A stretch of 64,000 nt of DNA from Temnopleurus reevesii (lineage: Eukaryota; Echinodermata; Echinoidea; Temnopleuroida; Temnopleuridae), in the NCBI GenBank assembly GCA_036244855.1, contig BQKZ01001517.1, positions 1 to 64,000 on the forward strand. The letters are read 5' to 3'. Within the stretch, counting starts at the first letter, position 1; every line of letters begins with the position of its first letter. Made by a program: the position numbers and the translations under genes. The notes beneath the pieces are model-generated. The model had not been told where the DNA came from. It was given only the letters and a program-made list of their open reading frames with translations, and made no database searches. Shown here piece by piece: positions 49,186 to 63,385 of the stretch.

Positions 49186-49249
49186 TGAATGATGATAATG
49201 ACGACCTACGACCACGACCACCACGACCACTACGACGAGGATGATGATC

Positions 49250-49282
<33 letters not shown>

Positions 49283-49300
49283 TTAATAATGATGATGAAT
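49186..49300. repeat. (GAT)n/(GAC)n microsatellite
   Basis: GAC/CAC-type triplets run into about fifteen GAT triplets, then decay. The valine-rich minus-strand open frame here is a by-product. Confidence 0.93.
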
Positions 49301-51213
49301 AGGAGTTTATTTTAATGTATTGATAGTAAGATTCATTGTTCAGTTGATGATAATAACTGTATAATAAAGATTTACAATAATATTTATTATGAAGCAGAGA
49401 TTATCATCAGACAGTTTCACAATATTAGATTATCAAGTTTATAATTCCAAATGATTGATTGTTCAGGTATTATGAAGGTTGGAATTAAAACCAAAATCCT
49501 CTGTAATCATCTCTGCATTGAAAAGGCTAATAATGGTTTGTCGCCAGATTTCCTGTTATTATCAGAAGCCTTCGGAAGTGGCTATAAATATGCACATTCA
49601 CGCTTAAATGTAAATAGCTATAATTAATGTTTCTTGAGAACATGAGTAACTGTAACCTTGACAACAAAACAATTGGAACAGAGTGAGTGTCACTCAATGT
49701 GTCTACATCCTAAATGCTGTAACAGTAGACCTGTAGACCTGGCTGTATTTTAAACAAAATTGTCTTGTGAAATTATCTGTTAAGGGATGCATTTTTTTAT
49801 GCTGTTGTTTACATTTTTTTCAATTTTTCTATAAGAGAAACTTTTTCTCACCCCCAATAACAACAACTACAGAAAACCAATGGGAGGTTACAAACCGTTC
49901 ACATTACCATTATAACATTTTCATGCAAACTATTATCGCAAAGGGGTCACAATTCATATTATTTGAAGAAAATATATCTTGTCCAAATCTAATGGGTTGA
50001 ACCACATAGATAATGACTGTGTTCAACTTTAGAACAAGATTCTTAGTCACAAGCAATCACCAGCTCTTAATTAGACTGTGATAACATGCAGTTGGCAAAT
50101 AATAAAGGAGTAGCATGATTTCATTCTTCTGGGAGTCTGTCAACTGATATAATCAGAATGACAGCTACTGTATTGATATCAGAGCCATATAGATCCTGAT
50201 GATAATAAACTCACACAAAACATATCAGCAGACTGCCCTCACAGCTACAGTATTGACATTCTCTAGCAGACGACGCTCAACAGACACACACACCCTTGTT
50301 CTCACCCTCGACCATCTGTGTGTCTGTGTATGCATAGAATACACAAAGCTTTGAAGTGCTGGCAATGTTAGAAGCTTTAGCTCACAGGTATGAGTCAGTG
50401 CTCCTGTAGTATTCATGGCATAGACCTGCCAACCAACGACGCTTCCCCATCAAATTATCCATTCATCGTTTTGCCCGTACAAATTTTCTCGCCAAAGCTG
50501 CATTTCAGACTGGTTAGAATGTACCTCCAGAGCTGTGATAATTGTGTTTTCATTTTATGATTAATGCACTGATAATTACCTTTTTCTCTTGTTGGATGCA
50601 GTTTCAACATAAATTTTCGTCTGAAATATTATTGTGGAATTTCCATGTGACGTTTATATGTTGTTTTTCAGTGAAGTTGAAATGAAACACTCCTTTGGAA
50701 ATTGTTGAAAATGATCTTCGGAGATATTTGATTGATTGCGTTTTTAAGAGTTATTCATATTCTTCTTGATGATGTCAATTAAATATTTAGTGAGCACTCA
50801 TGGATGTAATACTTCTATTGACGATCCTTTTACGAAGGCTTAAACATTTGCTTCATTCCCAAAACGAACAAAGTGGTTGTGTGTGATGTTCCGCCTGAAT
50901 TACCCCATCATTCGCATGGATTCTCTCTTACTACCTGACGAAACTTGGTCTGGAATTACTAGTAGGGTTCCTTTTTAATGCGATCATTCCCCATTTCAAA
51001 CATTCCAAGAAGGCATAACTTATTTTTCCCTAGGAAATTTTGTTTTATGCTGCACCTCTAATGGATAAATATATGTACTAAACAACTTTGTCATCATCGA
51101 GTGCACCAATGAGAGACCAAATGACTGAAGTTTAGACAATCATTTCTTTCTCCTTCTCCTTTAATTTGTATTTTCTGTGGATTACGCAATTTTAAAGCAT
51201 TACAATTAGAAAC

Positions 51214-51403
51214 ATGATTCGGACATCTTTATCCAGTGTAGTGCTATCAGAGTCTGGCTCCCCCATTGGAATAGATGAAGGGGCAAAAAATGGTATTAAG
51301 AATGGGAGCGGGAGCTCATCGAGGCGTTCATTGAGTTTTCGAAGGAAGAAGCATAGTCTGAGCTGGAGAAAGAACAGGTGTCTGAGTGATATAATCAATG
51401 TTG
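51214..51403 (+). CDS. Candidate alternative first coding exon (possibly AGAP)
   Basis: The open frame starts at ATG 51214 (adenine at -3, in-frame TAA about seven codons upstream). It encodes 63 residues plus one base and ends at donor GTTG|GTAAGG. The peptide is Ser/Lys/Arg-rich (SRRSLSFRRKKHSLSWRKN, then CLSDIINV) and GC is well above the flanks. It ends in phase 1, the same phase as the AGAP exon at 9905-10079, so it could splice to the same next exon and give an AGAP isoform with a different basic N-terminus. I do not recognise the peptide. It could instead begin an unrelated gene, or be chance. Confidence 0.5.
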
Positions 51404-54400
51404 GTAAGGATCATCTCCTATTAATCTTCTCCCACACGTAGATCCATGTTCTTTCGAAGTCTATCTTGTCCAACATTCGCCACTGATTATATCTGCCAAC
51501 TAAGAACCACAGAAGTCAATATACAATTTTTATGATTCATGTGAGTCGTGGGCAGATACACGCATTCATGTATTTTTGTTCATTTGGAAAAAAAGTTTAA
51601 AAATTACTTTGTTTTACACTTCATTTTATATATTTCCTGATGATTGAATATTGTTAATCTATATACTTTTTAACGCAGCACAAAATTTCTCCAATTATAA
51701 TAAATAAATAAGGAGAACTGCTGAAATTATAATAAATGAAGAAAAATGGGCGATTATATGAAATGATAGACATATGTAGCAAGTACATTAGCTTGCCAAA
51801 CCAGAAGTCACTTGCCCAACTCCAAGCTTAGAAGGTATCGTGAGATATTATTTGATTTTGCATATTGTTGATGACAAGAAAAATGAATCAAAGATATATT
51901 CATGATGTGCAATTATATACGTACAATTACAACTTTCATATACCCGTCGATATGCCCCTTGTTCTACAATGAGCATTGCACCTGTTTTTAAAAAGATTGG
52001 TTTCTCTATATTGTATTTGGTCATGATAGACAATGAGTCACAAATGCCAATATTGATTTACTATTCTTATCTACAAAGCAGTTATCAAATTATTTTATGA
52101 ATAAGCAAAGGGGCATGCAAACATAATGATGGTGCCTATAGTCTGGTTGCACAACTTTAGTATTTTAGTATAAGGACCTCTATATTTGTCTTTAGATTTT
52201 CATGTGAAAGAAAATATTACCAACTTGGGGAGTAAGCCTATACATTCCATTTTAGTGTATTTGATCACCTTTTGTTAATTTTCTGTTGTGTAATTTCTTT
52301 AATGTAAATTGTTATCCTTTTTATTATATTGCTCAACAAAATATGTATGGAGTAATTCTTGTTTGTCCTTTCACCTCTTATATGGATTCTATTATGATGT
52401 ATGGTCCTCACAAAGATTTGCACTCTTGAAATGATACATGTACTTCTGTATTAATCATCTGCAATGGTGTATACCAAATTGCTTAAAGAGATTTCAAGTT
52501 GGAATTGAAAAAATTATTTGTATCAATCACATTTGATGTCTCCCCTCATTGAGTTGCTAATCATCATACATTGAGGTTTGGCCCCTGTATTCCCTGAAAC
52601 CAGCTCCTACAGTAGTTCTGCTCATCAGATTCAATCAAGCCATTTCATCTTCAGTTTAGAACATCCAATCAATTGATGGTTAAGTGCAATCAGTGAAGCC
52701 ATGGCACTTTTTGGTCCTCCCAAGGATGATCCATTTAACCTTTATATGTTTTCTCTGATAGAGTTTTTCTGCCGTTGCATTATTAATTATTCAAGCTTGT
52801 GGTGGAGCTCGAACAAGTGAAATGTCACCTGAATAAAATAGCTACATGTTATTTGATATTGTCCTTTGCAAGATATCATATTAATCGATTGCAAGCTAAA
52901 TAGCTCTAAAATATTTCTATGATACAACTTGTCTTATTTTGCACAGGCAATATTAATGTTTATTCTAATTCAATGAAAATGATATTCTTCTTGATGAAAT
53001 ATTTTAAACACTTCAAAAATCTAAAATTCCTTTCAATATTTAATTTTCTTTTAATGTAGACTTTCAGACTTGATACATTTTTCCAATAAAAAAAGTAATA
53101 AATAGCAATACTATGCTAATTAGATTCTATTGATTGCAAACAATGATAGTATTGTCACTATAGCTAATTCATAAAAGATTTTCAATAGAAAATGAAACAT
53201 GTCATGAAATGTGGCCTTTGTCTAGCTTTAACTTGAATAGTGAACAAATAATTTAAAAGAGCAAATGCTGGTTTTTTACATTATGCAATCTGTTCAGGTC
53301 CCCCATCTGAAATATGCATATACATATTGATCCTGGAAATATTGATTTTACTCCAATACTACTTTTGTACCCTCTGCCTATTTACTAGAGTAATGATATG
53401 CGAACCTTGGACTTGAAATAGATTTCTGCAATGAGAAAGCTCAATAGACAGGCAAACTCTTTGAGATTCAAAGACCAGCTGGAGGGAAAACCTATAATTA
53501 ATTGTCTGAAGTAGGAAGCCCCTACGGCTTTTATCTCCTTAATGGCATGTAAATGGGGATTTTTCCTTTGTACAGGAAATCTTCAGAAGATTGCCGGCTC
53601 TGGGGGTAACCCACGAGCTTGACTCACCCCCTTACTATTTTCATATTTCAGTCTTGCTTTTGAAACTGGATGAATATAGAAGTTGCTGTATTGATTGTAT
53701 ATGTCATTTTAGAGTGATAATGAGATATTTTCATAATTTTTATAGCTCAAGGCAAAATTTCACATCTAGATATTTGTCTTGTCCTTTTTTGGATTAGTGC
53801 TGGGAGCAAATCAAATTAATTTGTTTAGAAGAAATGAGTCATAATTTATCAAAATATTTTTGAAGGAGTTCTAAAGCTATTACCAATGTGCATGTATTAA
53901 AAACGTATATTCTAGTATGAAGCATAGGCCTACATCTAAATTATAAATCACATAATTGTTTTCTGAATAGTTTACAGTGCATTAACTCGTATTTTCTTTG
54001 CCAATACAGGAAAGTTATTCAGGAAGTCATAGGGTGTATTGGCTAGCCATCAGATTAATTCAATAACACAGTCATTAGCTAATTTGAAAATTATTACATA
54101 ACAGTATGAGATGATTATCTGACCCCTGCCACAAATACATACCACCTGCTCTTCTTTCTATAGTGCAGCTGCTTTGTATTTATATTCCATCAGCATCATA
54201 ATACACAACTGGTTATCATAGGTAAACCAAAATACATACTATAGATTCTGGTTCATCTGGAAATGTCAAATAGAGGGGATTCTCTGGGTAATATGTTATA
54301 TGAACCATGGTATAGACTATAATATAAGGAATTAGACAAAATCACTGTATTTCTATTTAAGTAATTTGACTTGTGAAATAAATGTTCACACAAAGGTGTA

Positions 54401-57400
54401 TTAGGTTTAGGTCCATCGACCATGAAGTTGAGAGCAATATGACCTCTAATAGATGATTGCAGAAATTAAGGCAGGATTTCAATGTGATAAAGAGAAGTAA
54501 AAAACAGTTTTCCATATTTACCTGGCTAAAGAAAAGGCCACAAATACTTAGAAGTGACCTTTTGTAGTTCGCAAACATTCTTTTCCTGAATTACTGTAAA
54601 GAATATAGATGTTTTATTCTCTCAGATTGATTGATCGTCCTTTCCCCTTAAATTGGCAGCTCAAATAAAGTTGAGGGTAGGAGAAGCTGTCATGGACGGC
54701 AGAGAAAAAAAGGCTTTGTTCAATTTCAAAAGAAAGATGGCTATTCTTGTATGTAGATTTCAAGATCAGAAGATGTATAAAAGCTAACTGACCATTAACC
54801 GTTTTCCTTGTCTTGAATTTGTTTTGAGATGTTGGAGAGGCTGTTCAGGTTTTTGAGTTGCATAAAAATTTACATTTTTATTATCCTTCAAGAAGACTTC
54901 AAACTTTTCTTGGATACTCACAATTTCTACATTTTGTCCCCATTATTAAAGAAGTCTTATAAAAAGTTGCTTGTGTCATTGAAAGATACCACTGAACATG
55001 TAGCCTCTCCCCCGCATCAAATAATCTATGTGATTATAATGAAAATAATTCTGTAAAAAGTATTATTATGTTTGACTGCATGAATTATTTACATTGATAT
55101 TATGCCTTTAGCATTTGTTGGGTGACTTCATATTTTGTCAGAATTATTAAAACATAAGAATATAAAATGCATGATGAAACATAACAACAGTGCAGGCATC
55201 TCAAATAGTATTAAACATTTTGTGAAGTGTGACAACATGCCTGAGGAAAATAATTGAAAATACTTAAACAGTCTAATCTTATCTGGAGATCATGCTAATG
55301 GGAAACAATTTTGCACATACTTGCTATACTAACACACTGTGTAGGACTGTTTACTTGGATATGCATGAACTGTAATTACAACAAAACTTTACTACTGTAA
55401 GATTCAATGAAACCATTCTAATGGAAATAACAGGGTTTTGATAAATGCAAACCAGAAATATTTGGCAGTTATTGTCAAAATACTGAATACTATATCGAGT
55501 TCATAAAGAGTGGAATTTTCTGAGAGCTATTAGCGTTGATTTAAGAAATGTCTGTGGATTATATTTTTGCAGTCTAAATAATATTCTGTGATTATAGTCA
55601 AAATTTCCCCAATATCTTGCTAATATTGATTAGCATTGACATATGTAAATTTCTAAAAAATAATTCAACAAAGGTTTCTGTAAATTGTCTTTAGCGACTC
55701 TAGAAATATTATGTGGGCCATTATTAGTGGGGAAATATAATATATTACTATGGTAAATGAAAATCTCTGAGGGTCAACGCAGTCAGACATCTACATTTGC
55801 CAAGATTTACAATGATGTATTTCCTTCTTTCACAACATATTTGGCCAAGAGTAAATACCAAGCCTCACATGAAAAATAGATTAAAAAATTATGTTCTTGG
55901 CAATGAAATCAAAATATTTGTCGCTGTCTGTGTTTTGGCAGATATGTAGTGTTTGTCACACTAGAAAAAACAGATATTTGAGGTCTGATTAATAAGTATC
56001 AGAAAGAAAGAAAAATATAATGTTTTAGTTTACTAAAGAACTAAGGAATATACATTTATGCCGTAAGTGTGAGGGGAAAATATTTGATTCAAACATCTCT
56101 TTCTATTAGGATTTTATGATTTTGTTTACATGAAAAAGATTTGTTTACGTAATTAATGTACGCTTCCATTGTAGCTGGCATCTTCACTTTTTGTGGCATT
56201 CTCACATTCCAAGTATATTGGAATTAAGTATCACTTCTTAAATTGATCATTACTGTTTCAATATTCAAAGTGGAGATTTCCCTCATCTGTCACGTGAAAA
56301 CATAGAAACTTGTTTTTATCAAAGTGCATAAATGCTTTTAAGATGTAGAGAATAACACAAAAATATCTTTGATTTTCTATCAGTGAATTGAATACGATGA
56401 AAACGTGAAATTAAAGGGACAAGCAAATCCTATAGCCATGACTGGATATCGTCATATTATGTCAGGAATCCATTGTATTTATATTTTAAAAAATAATACA
56501 AAGTGGGTGAGGAAAAATTAAAATATACACTTGACTTTTTAGCAGTATTAATTTTCTACAAGCACATACGTACAAATGTCATGCGAAGAAATCTGTGTGT
56601 TATCCTGAAATACAAAAATTATTTTAGCTTGAATCATGAATGGTATGCTTTTACAACAGCTAGTATGAGTCATGCATTTTCTCCTTCCATTAAACCATGG
56701 GCTAATCTGCTTAAATACAAATTTTGATATGGATTGATGAAATATGGACAAAGCACATTAGCAGTGCAAGAACTACTTTTATAGGAAACCAGCACCATTG
56801 TATTTTTGGTCTACCCCGTGGCTGGGTAAATTTGGATTTAACTAGATTAATGAAATCAGCCATGAACAAAAAAATGGCCAGTTTAATCTGTTTGATTAAA
56901 ATATGCATGGAGTGAAGAAGTGACGTATGCCCAGCAACTGACAGGCATAGAATTTCAATCTTGTGGTTGAGTTTTGTGGTGAAATCATAAATATCATGGC
57001 TTTCATTTTGGGGAAGAGAGTCACTGGATTATTATATTATTTGTTTGGAACGAAATGAGTTTTCTTAAGAGAGATCAATGAATATTAATGCTTAGAATTC
57101 AGAGGCAAAAAATCAATTTCCATCTGTCAGTCAGTGGTACCCTTGAAATTAAAATTTGAATCATTTTATACCATTTTCAGATGGTACAAAACATGAATCG
57201 GTTCATATTTATATGCAATTTTCTTTAAGGCATGCAATAAACATTTCTCTTGCTATGGTAAATGTTAATAAGCTCATATAAAGTGTAGACATTTTGAAAA
57301 TACTTTACTATTATCAAGTGTTTGTATTAAACATGATGGTCTTCGGATCTCCATATTCATATTTGCAACAAAAATGCACATATGCTACTATTCGCTGTTG

Positions 57401-57925
57401 GTGCATACTTTAAACTCATGACAGATGTCTGCCTTTGTGTCAAACATGGAATAATCTTTAAATAACAAATCATCCTCTTAGACTAATCCAATTATAATAT
57501 TATTTCTGTTTTTGCGTATTTATATAATTATCTTTTTAATGTCATCCTTTTTTCTATATTTAGTTTTGTTTGTTGTTTTTTCTTTCATATCTTTGTGGTT
57601 TCCCCAATGTTTTCATTTATGTTCTTTCTACCAATGTGCACTCAGCTCTTGATGGTATTGATTGGCTCTAATGGAGAATTCATTATCTTCCCAGCTTTCC
57701 AACATCCTTACAAGACCAATATAGGCCATTTGTTATCTTCCAATTCCCTCAATCATTTCATTCCACTGACACTATTTTTAGCAAGGGTTGGTGCACTACT
57801 GTAAAAGTCTATATCTGCATACTACCATAAATATATTATACATACATTTTGCAAAGTTCACTGGATTTCAGAGCTATTTACAAATTAACAGGCTGTTATT
57901 TTAACATTTAAAAAACTAGTACCCA
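51404..57925. other. Intronic stretch without recognised gene
   Basis: AT-rich sequence with no bordered repeat and no exon continuing AGAP. TTGCCC words of the decayed repeat occur at 51795-51830. Confidence 0.5.
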
Positions 57926-58024
57926 AGGATTTGGGCATTTTAATGAGTGAAAATCAAAGCATATTCATGGCTGCATAATAAGGGAAAATAAAACATCAGC
58001 AAAAATGTTAGCTTATTTGTTACA
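57926..58024. repeat. Diverged dispersed repeat (pair with 62862-62965)
   Basis: GGGCATTTTAATGAGTGAAA, GCATATTCATGGCTGC and CATCAGCAAAAAT align in order with GGGCATTGTAATGAGTGAAA, GCAAATTCATAGTCGC and TGTCAGCAAAAAT near 62880. Confidence 0.65.
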
Positions 58025-59216
58025 TGGAGGCCTATATTCTAAAAAAAAAAAATGATTTGTGGATTGTCAGATTTTTTTTCAGATGAGCCAATAAAAAGAA
58101 AATACATTCCCATTGGAGACAGACCTTCCTTGCTGTTTGTGAACATCTCAATTACATCAAATATTGTCATTTCTCTCATTTCTTTTATTCCTATTTCTCT
58201 TTACCTTCCTCATTTTGTTGTGCCAAGCAATGCCTTAGATTTGCTCATCAAACAAAGCATGCTTGCTGTAAAAGGCGTTGTCGTCTCTAACCTTGAGAGA
58301 CCTTGGCCAGCGGAGCCAAACTTTAGAGAATAACTTCTTTTGTAAATCATGTTTTTACCTGGGCAAAATAACAGGTTATTGCACTCCATTGTGTTGCAAC
58401 TCTCTTTGTTAACAACAGAAGACATAATGGTTCTAATTAGCATTAAACAGTAACAGTGCCATAAAAGTTGCTGGTATCAATTATCTTTTTTTTTTATCAC
58501 CTGCCATTTTCATAGTTACCTGCATCTACTGATTAAAGAAAATTGCAAGAGGGAATTAAAACTATATCTTTGCTCCATTGGACATGAATGGCAACATATA
58601 CAGAGATTCAAACCATTCAGGAATATGCATGAGGTGTATTTTCCTTTAAAATCCAAGGCATTCATGACAAGCTTGGCTGAGAGTGTGTTTATTGTTGACA
58701 TGTTTGATCTCACTTTTGTTTATCTGTTGTGTATTAACATTCTTATCTTTCTTGAATGGTTGGCATCGCTACATACATGGTGATGAGTTAGATGGATTTC
58801 AGCAGAATGTGAACCTGGCCTACTTCTGGCAGAGACTTGTCAATGTTAAGGCAGGGTGTTGTTATGAATGTGAGGCCAATGTTATGGGCATGAACCACAA
58901 ATAGAATCATCAGGAAGGAAATAGAAAGATGATGAAAGAATGATGGGAGTACCAATATTGGAAATTGTGACCCAGCTCAGATATTATGATATTGTCAGAG
59001 ATGTCAATCTTCTGGAATATGCGCAAGGATTTAATAAAAATTATAATGTGAATCACTGTACAGCTGAACCAACTATTTTCTCATGGGAGAAAGCATGATG
59101 ACAATAATGATACATTTTCTCTCATCACGAAATATTCTGTTTGGTTATTCACATTTTTATTTTACTTCTATCCGTATGAATAATTTGTTCCAATCTATTT
59201 GCAAGACGAGTGCAGC

Positions 59217-59450
59217 TGAATGATTCAAAATTGATACCAGACAGTTCACGTATTTGAGGAAAAAAGTACACATTAAATGTACTTAATGATACATTTCAAT
59301 CTATTTGCTCAATCAATTGATGACAGCTGTCTCATTCATGTCCCTGTTTTTATATCACACTTCACATTTTCATACTGCTCTTTTTTTTCTGGCATATATT
59401 CAGCAAATATTGCAAAACTTGTTTTGAATGAAAGTTGCCAAGTTGAGCCA
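59217..59450. repeat. 234-bp direct repeat, copy 1
   Basis: Matches 59682-59915 at a constant offset of 465 bp with no indels and only about three substitutions, so a recent local duplication. No N lies between the copies. Confidence 0.95.
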
Positions 59451-59681
59451 TGATTTCATCAAGCATTTATTAGAACAAGTGCCAGTTTACATGCATAACC
59501 AGGCCCATGGCCCCTTTCCGGGCACATGGCAGGTATAACAACGATATACACATAGTAAGGTACAAATTATGTATAGATAGTAGAGTTTCTGAGTGAATTG
59601 CAGAATGATTTTAACATGATAATAATTGGCTGCTTTGGGGTTTAATGGATGGTTTCAGTTTATAAAAGATTGAATGAAGAA

Positions 59682-59915
59682 TGAATGATTCAAAATTAAT
59701 ACCAGACAGTTCACGTATTTGAGGAAAAAAGTACACATTAAATGTACTTAATGATACATTTCAATCTATTTGCTCAATCAATTAATGACAGCTGTCTCAT
59801 TCATGTCCCTGTTTTTATATCACACTTCACCTTTTCATACTGCTCTTTTTTTTCTGGCATATATTCAGCAAATATTGCAAAACTTGTTTTGAATGAAAGT
59901 TGCCAAGTTGAGCCA
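59682..59915. repeat. 234-bp direct repeat, copy 2
   Basis: Second copy of the repeat at 59217-59450, separated from it by 231 unrelated bases. Confidence 0.95.
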
Positions 59916-62861
59916 AAATATATTTCATAAACCAGTAGGATGAGAGCCTGTTCTTTGCCAAGTCCATGAATTGGTCAATTTTTAAAAAGGTGTGGTATTA
60001 GAGTGAGGGGAAATTCATTTTCTTATTCTGTTTTGGGATTTCCTTCAGGGTTTTTACCAAAATATTAGAGAATTATTAAATTATGAAAGTATTTTCTTCA
60101 TCAAATTGAAATACAGTGTTAGCGTCAATATAAACCTCCATATCACACCCAGTCTTGTGCGACCTACAAAACAAATTGAGTGGACTATGCAGGGTGACCA
60201 CAAGGGGGAAAGTGTCACTTGACATAAATTTTAGATCAAGAGGGTGACAAGAAGCATAAATCTGAGTGTCGTCCAATCAGTTTCATGGTGATTCTTCTGA
60301 AGTCTATCGTCTGCACCTGACCATTTATAATGATTGTATAATCACTCGTCAGTCTGGAATACTCTTTTTCTTTACATACATCTAAATCTGTCATTTTTCA
60401 TGATCAGTATGGGTTTTTTTAAATCTGTTTCATTTTTCAGATCATTTTTTTTTTTTTACTTTTAAAAATTCATTTTGATGGTATATTTCTATACGTTGAT
60501 CAAAGTTGTAGGTGTTTGTTACCACTTAGTTTTACTGTCACTGATGGCACCCAAAGCCCAAATTCCACTTCCAAATTGAGAAGATAGAAAGAACGAGAGG
60601 GGATGAGAGGGTACAAGGATAGTAATCAATATGGCTGCATGACGGTAGATGAGTAATGGATTGAATTAAGGAGTAGGAGAGGTTCCCTGATTTAGTGTAT
60701 TACGTGCATTATTGATGAGGTTGCTTCTTGCCTCATGTATTCTGTTGTGCTGGAGGATTCGAAGCGTAGCCATATTAAGGTCTGGATTATATTTAGGGTT
60801 CAAGATGAACAAGGTTAGGTTCATACTGTCAGTCTGCTTACAGCCATCTAGATGAATTGTCAGGCTTGGTTTATCGAAAAAATAAAATCAAGCTAAAACA
60901 AGATCCACCCCACTTACTTTCACATGTTTACATGAAAGGGAGATGTATTAATATTCTTACATATTAAATATTCTTCTTATTAATATTCATGTCTATCGAT
61001 ATCATGAGGATTGATAAAAAGTCATACTATATGGTTGATATCAGTCACATCTGGATGGACGCTTTAAAAGAAATGAAATTCAGTCAAAGAACTGCTCTAT
61101 TGTTTTGTGAATTATTGCATGGTGAAAGGAAAAATGTCTGAAAATATTGATTATCTGAGGGTCAGTTGTTTTATTGGTTCTCTTTTATTGTCACAGCCTA
61201 AACCATAATGATGCACACGTGAGCATATGTAAATTTGTCAATGACGTGCAATAATATTGCCTCTCCAAAGTCTTTCATTATTCTAAAACAGATTTCTATT
61301 TCCCATCACTTAGATATTGATTTGCCTGTACTTAGAACTAGGTCAAAGCAGCCCAAAAGGCTTCGGGGTAGATGTGACGTTCGTGTGATGGAATTACTTT
61401 TCAGCTCCACTTCAACTACCGAAGAGAATTCCTCATTGCGCACACTAATGGGAAAGTAGCACCATAGAAAATGATATGAAAATTCAAGATTTCAAATTTT
61501 GTAGACATAATAATTCTCAAAAAAAAACTAAACCTTAATTACTGTTTAAGCTCAAAACACAATGCCACAGTCATATCGTCTTGGTTTTTGTATTTTTAAC
61601 AGTTCTGTGAAATATCTGGCAAAATGGTTGACAGAACTGACAAATTGTATGCAATATATAATATTTTTATTTACATTATTATGATACATTAATTTTAATA
61701 TGTCAGGAAAAAACAATAGAAATACAGAGATGTACTAGCTTTCTTAGGCCCTATTCCTCCAGGGCAACTACATGTACATCAACTAGAATGATAATATGCG
61801 TATAAAGCATTTTTGTTTTGCTTATGCTTGGCAACCTTTGTTTTCCTGTGTTTAGAATTGTTTCCGAGAGCTTTCATGATGGACATTGATTGTATGATTA
61901 CAACATGATGGGATTCCCCAGGTTGTGAGCTAAAACTAGGGTATTCCCCTAAACATAAGCTGTTAAAAATTGCTTCTTTTGCTTTCCTTTTCATAAGCAA
62001 TATAGCAAAGTCATGTCATATTGATTTCCTTTTGTAAAGATGTTATGGATGGGAATTTTGTCGTTTATTTTTGGAATATGATAGAAATCAACTCCATAAA
62101 AATGAATTAAAGTGGAATGTAATGTTCAGATTCTTTCTAATTCATCTGTGACTGATATTGACCCACATAACTCTTGAGTACTTTCAAACAAGAATGGGGA
62201 GAAGGGGTAAGTTTCTATAGTTTATTATTATTATTCCATTCCATTTTTTATGTTTGGATAATCTTTCAGCAATTTAGCATTTTGACCTGACATAGAGTTC
62301 ATTCATTCTTCTGATAAGCATATTAAAACTTATAATTACATCCTTACTACTATTAGACTGACATGATATGAATTAGGCAGGAACCGTTCAAGTATGTGTA
62401 CTACGTACTAGAACATGCTGCTTGCTGCTTTGTATTAATTACATTCTTAAACCAAGTATAATGAGCCGTCATTAGCTTCATTGATTGCCTAGTCATTATA
62501 CATGTATGTCAAATGACATCATTAAGGGCTGGTATAGCCATGAAAAGATCTTCAAATTTGATCTTCATGAATTACATTGTGTGTTAGATTAATTTTATGG
62601 ACAGAGTTTAAGATGGCATTTAGGTTATTGCAATCCCAATTTAGGCCTATGCACCCTGAATATATATAATTGAATTTCTCATGAGAAGTTATAACACAGT
62701 TTCTATTTTTCACATTATAAGTCTATCTTCATGTTCTGACATGTTACATTATTATTTCTGATTTCAAAATCAAGTCTTTATTTACTTATGCATTTTAAAA
62801 CTTTACTGAATTTCAAACCATTTCACACATAAGCGAGTTTCTAATTCACGTTTTTAAAGAT
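59916..62861. other. Intronic stretch without recognised gene
   Basis: Mostly AT-rich. One short stretch at 61330-61456 has coding-like composition but no good donor (see findings). Confidence 0.45.
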
Positions 62862-62965
62862 TATTATGCACAAGTCTATGGGCATTGTAATGAGTGAAAA
62901 TTTAAGCAAATTCATAGTCGCGAAATTTGCAAAAATAGAATGTCAGCAAAAATTCCAGTTTTTAA
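62862..62965. repeat. Diverged dispersed repeat (pair with 57926-58024)
   Basis: Second copy of the GGGCATT..TAATGAGTGAAA repeat. Confidence 0.65.
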
Positions 62966-63149
62966 AGTAAATTATGTAAATGAAGAATGAGTACCTGTGC
63001 ATTCATGGCCAATAAATACCATTTTACGGTGTGTGACTTATTTTAGCAAATGAGACGTAATCTGAACATTATTTAACAATATTAAACTTACCCCATTCAC
63101 GTCACATGCTTTCTATCATTTCACAAGGTGGTTGTGATTGGTTTAAGCA

Positions 63150-63385
63150 TAGACCTACCACCTCGGTGTATGGTTTAAGGGTTCAATCGCTGGTGTTCTA
63201 TTTTTCATAAAATGCATTCTTGGAGACCTGGGTCCTCTAGAGGTGAACCATTTCCCAGGGTTTAGAGTTACACGCTCAACACTGCCCCTGAATGGAGCAC
63301 TTGAAGAAATGAAAACACATTTGTATGAATACGTCTGTTTGGACTGTGGATTAAAGCTACCATTGTTGTTATTCTGAATGTAGCA
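63150..63385. repeat. Possible SINE-like repeat
   Basis: GGGTTCAATCGC at 63178-63189 resembles a pol III B box and the GC-richer body ends in TTGTTGTTATT, a SINE-like tail. No clear A box and no second copy in the window, so the call is weak. Confidence 0.2.

Noticed and set aside
49033..49251. Val-rich small protein
   Set aside because: Product of the GAC/GAT triplet repeat.
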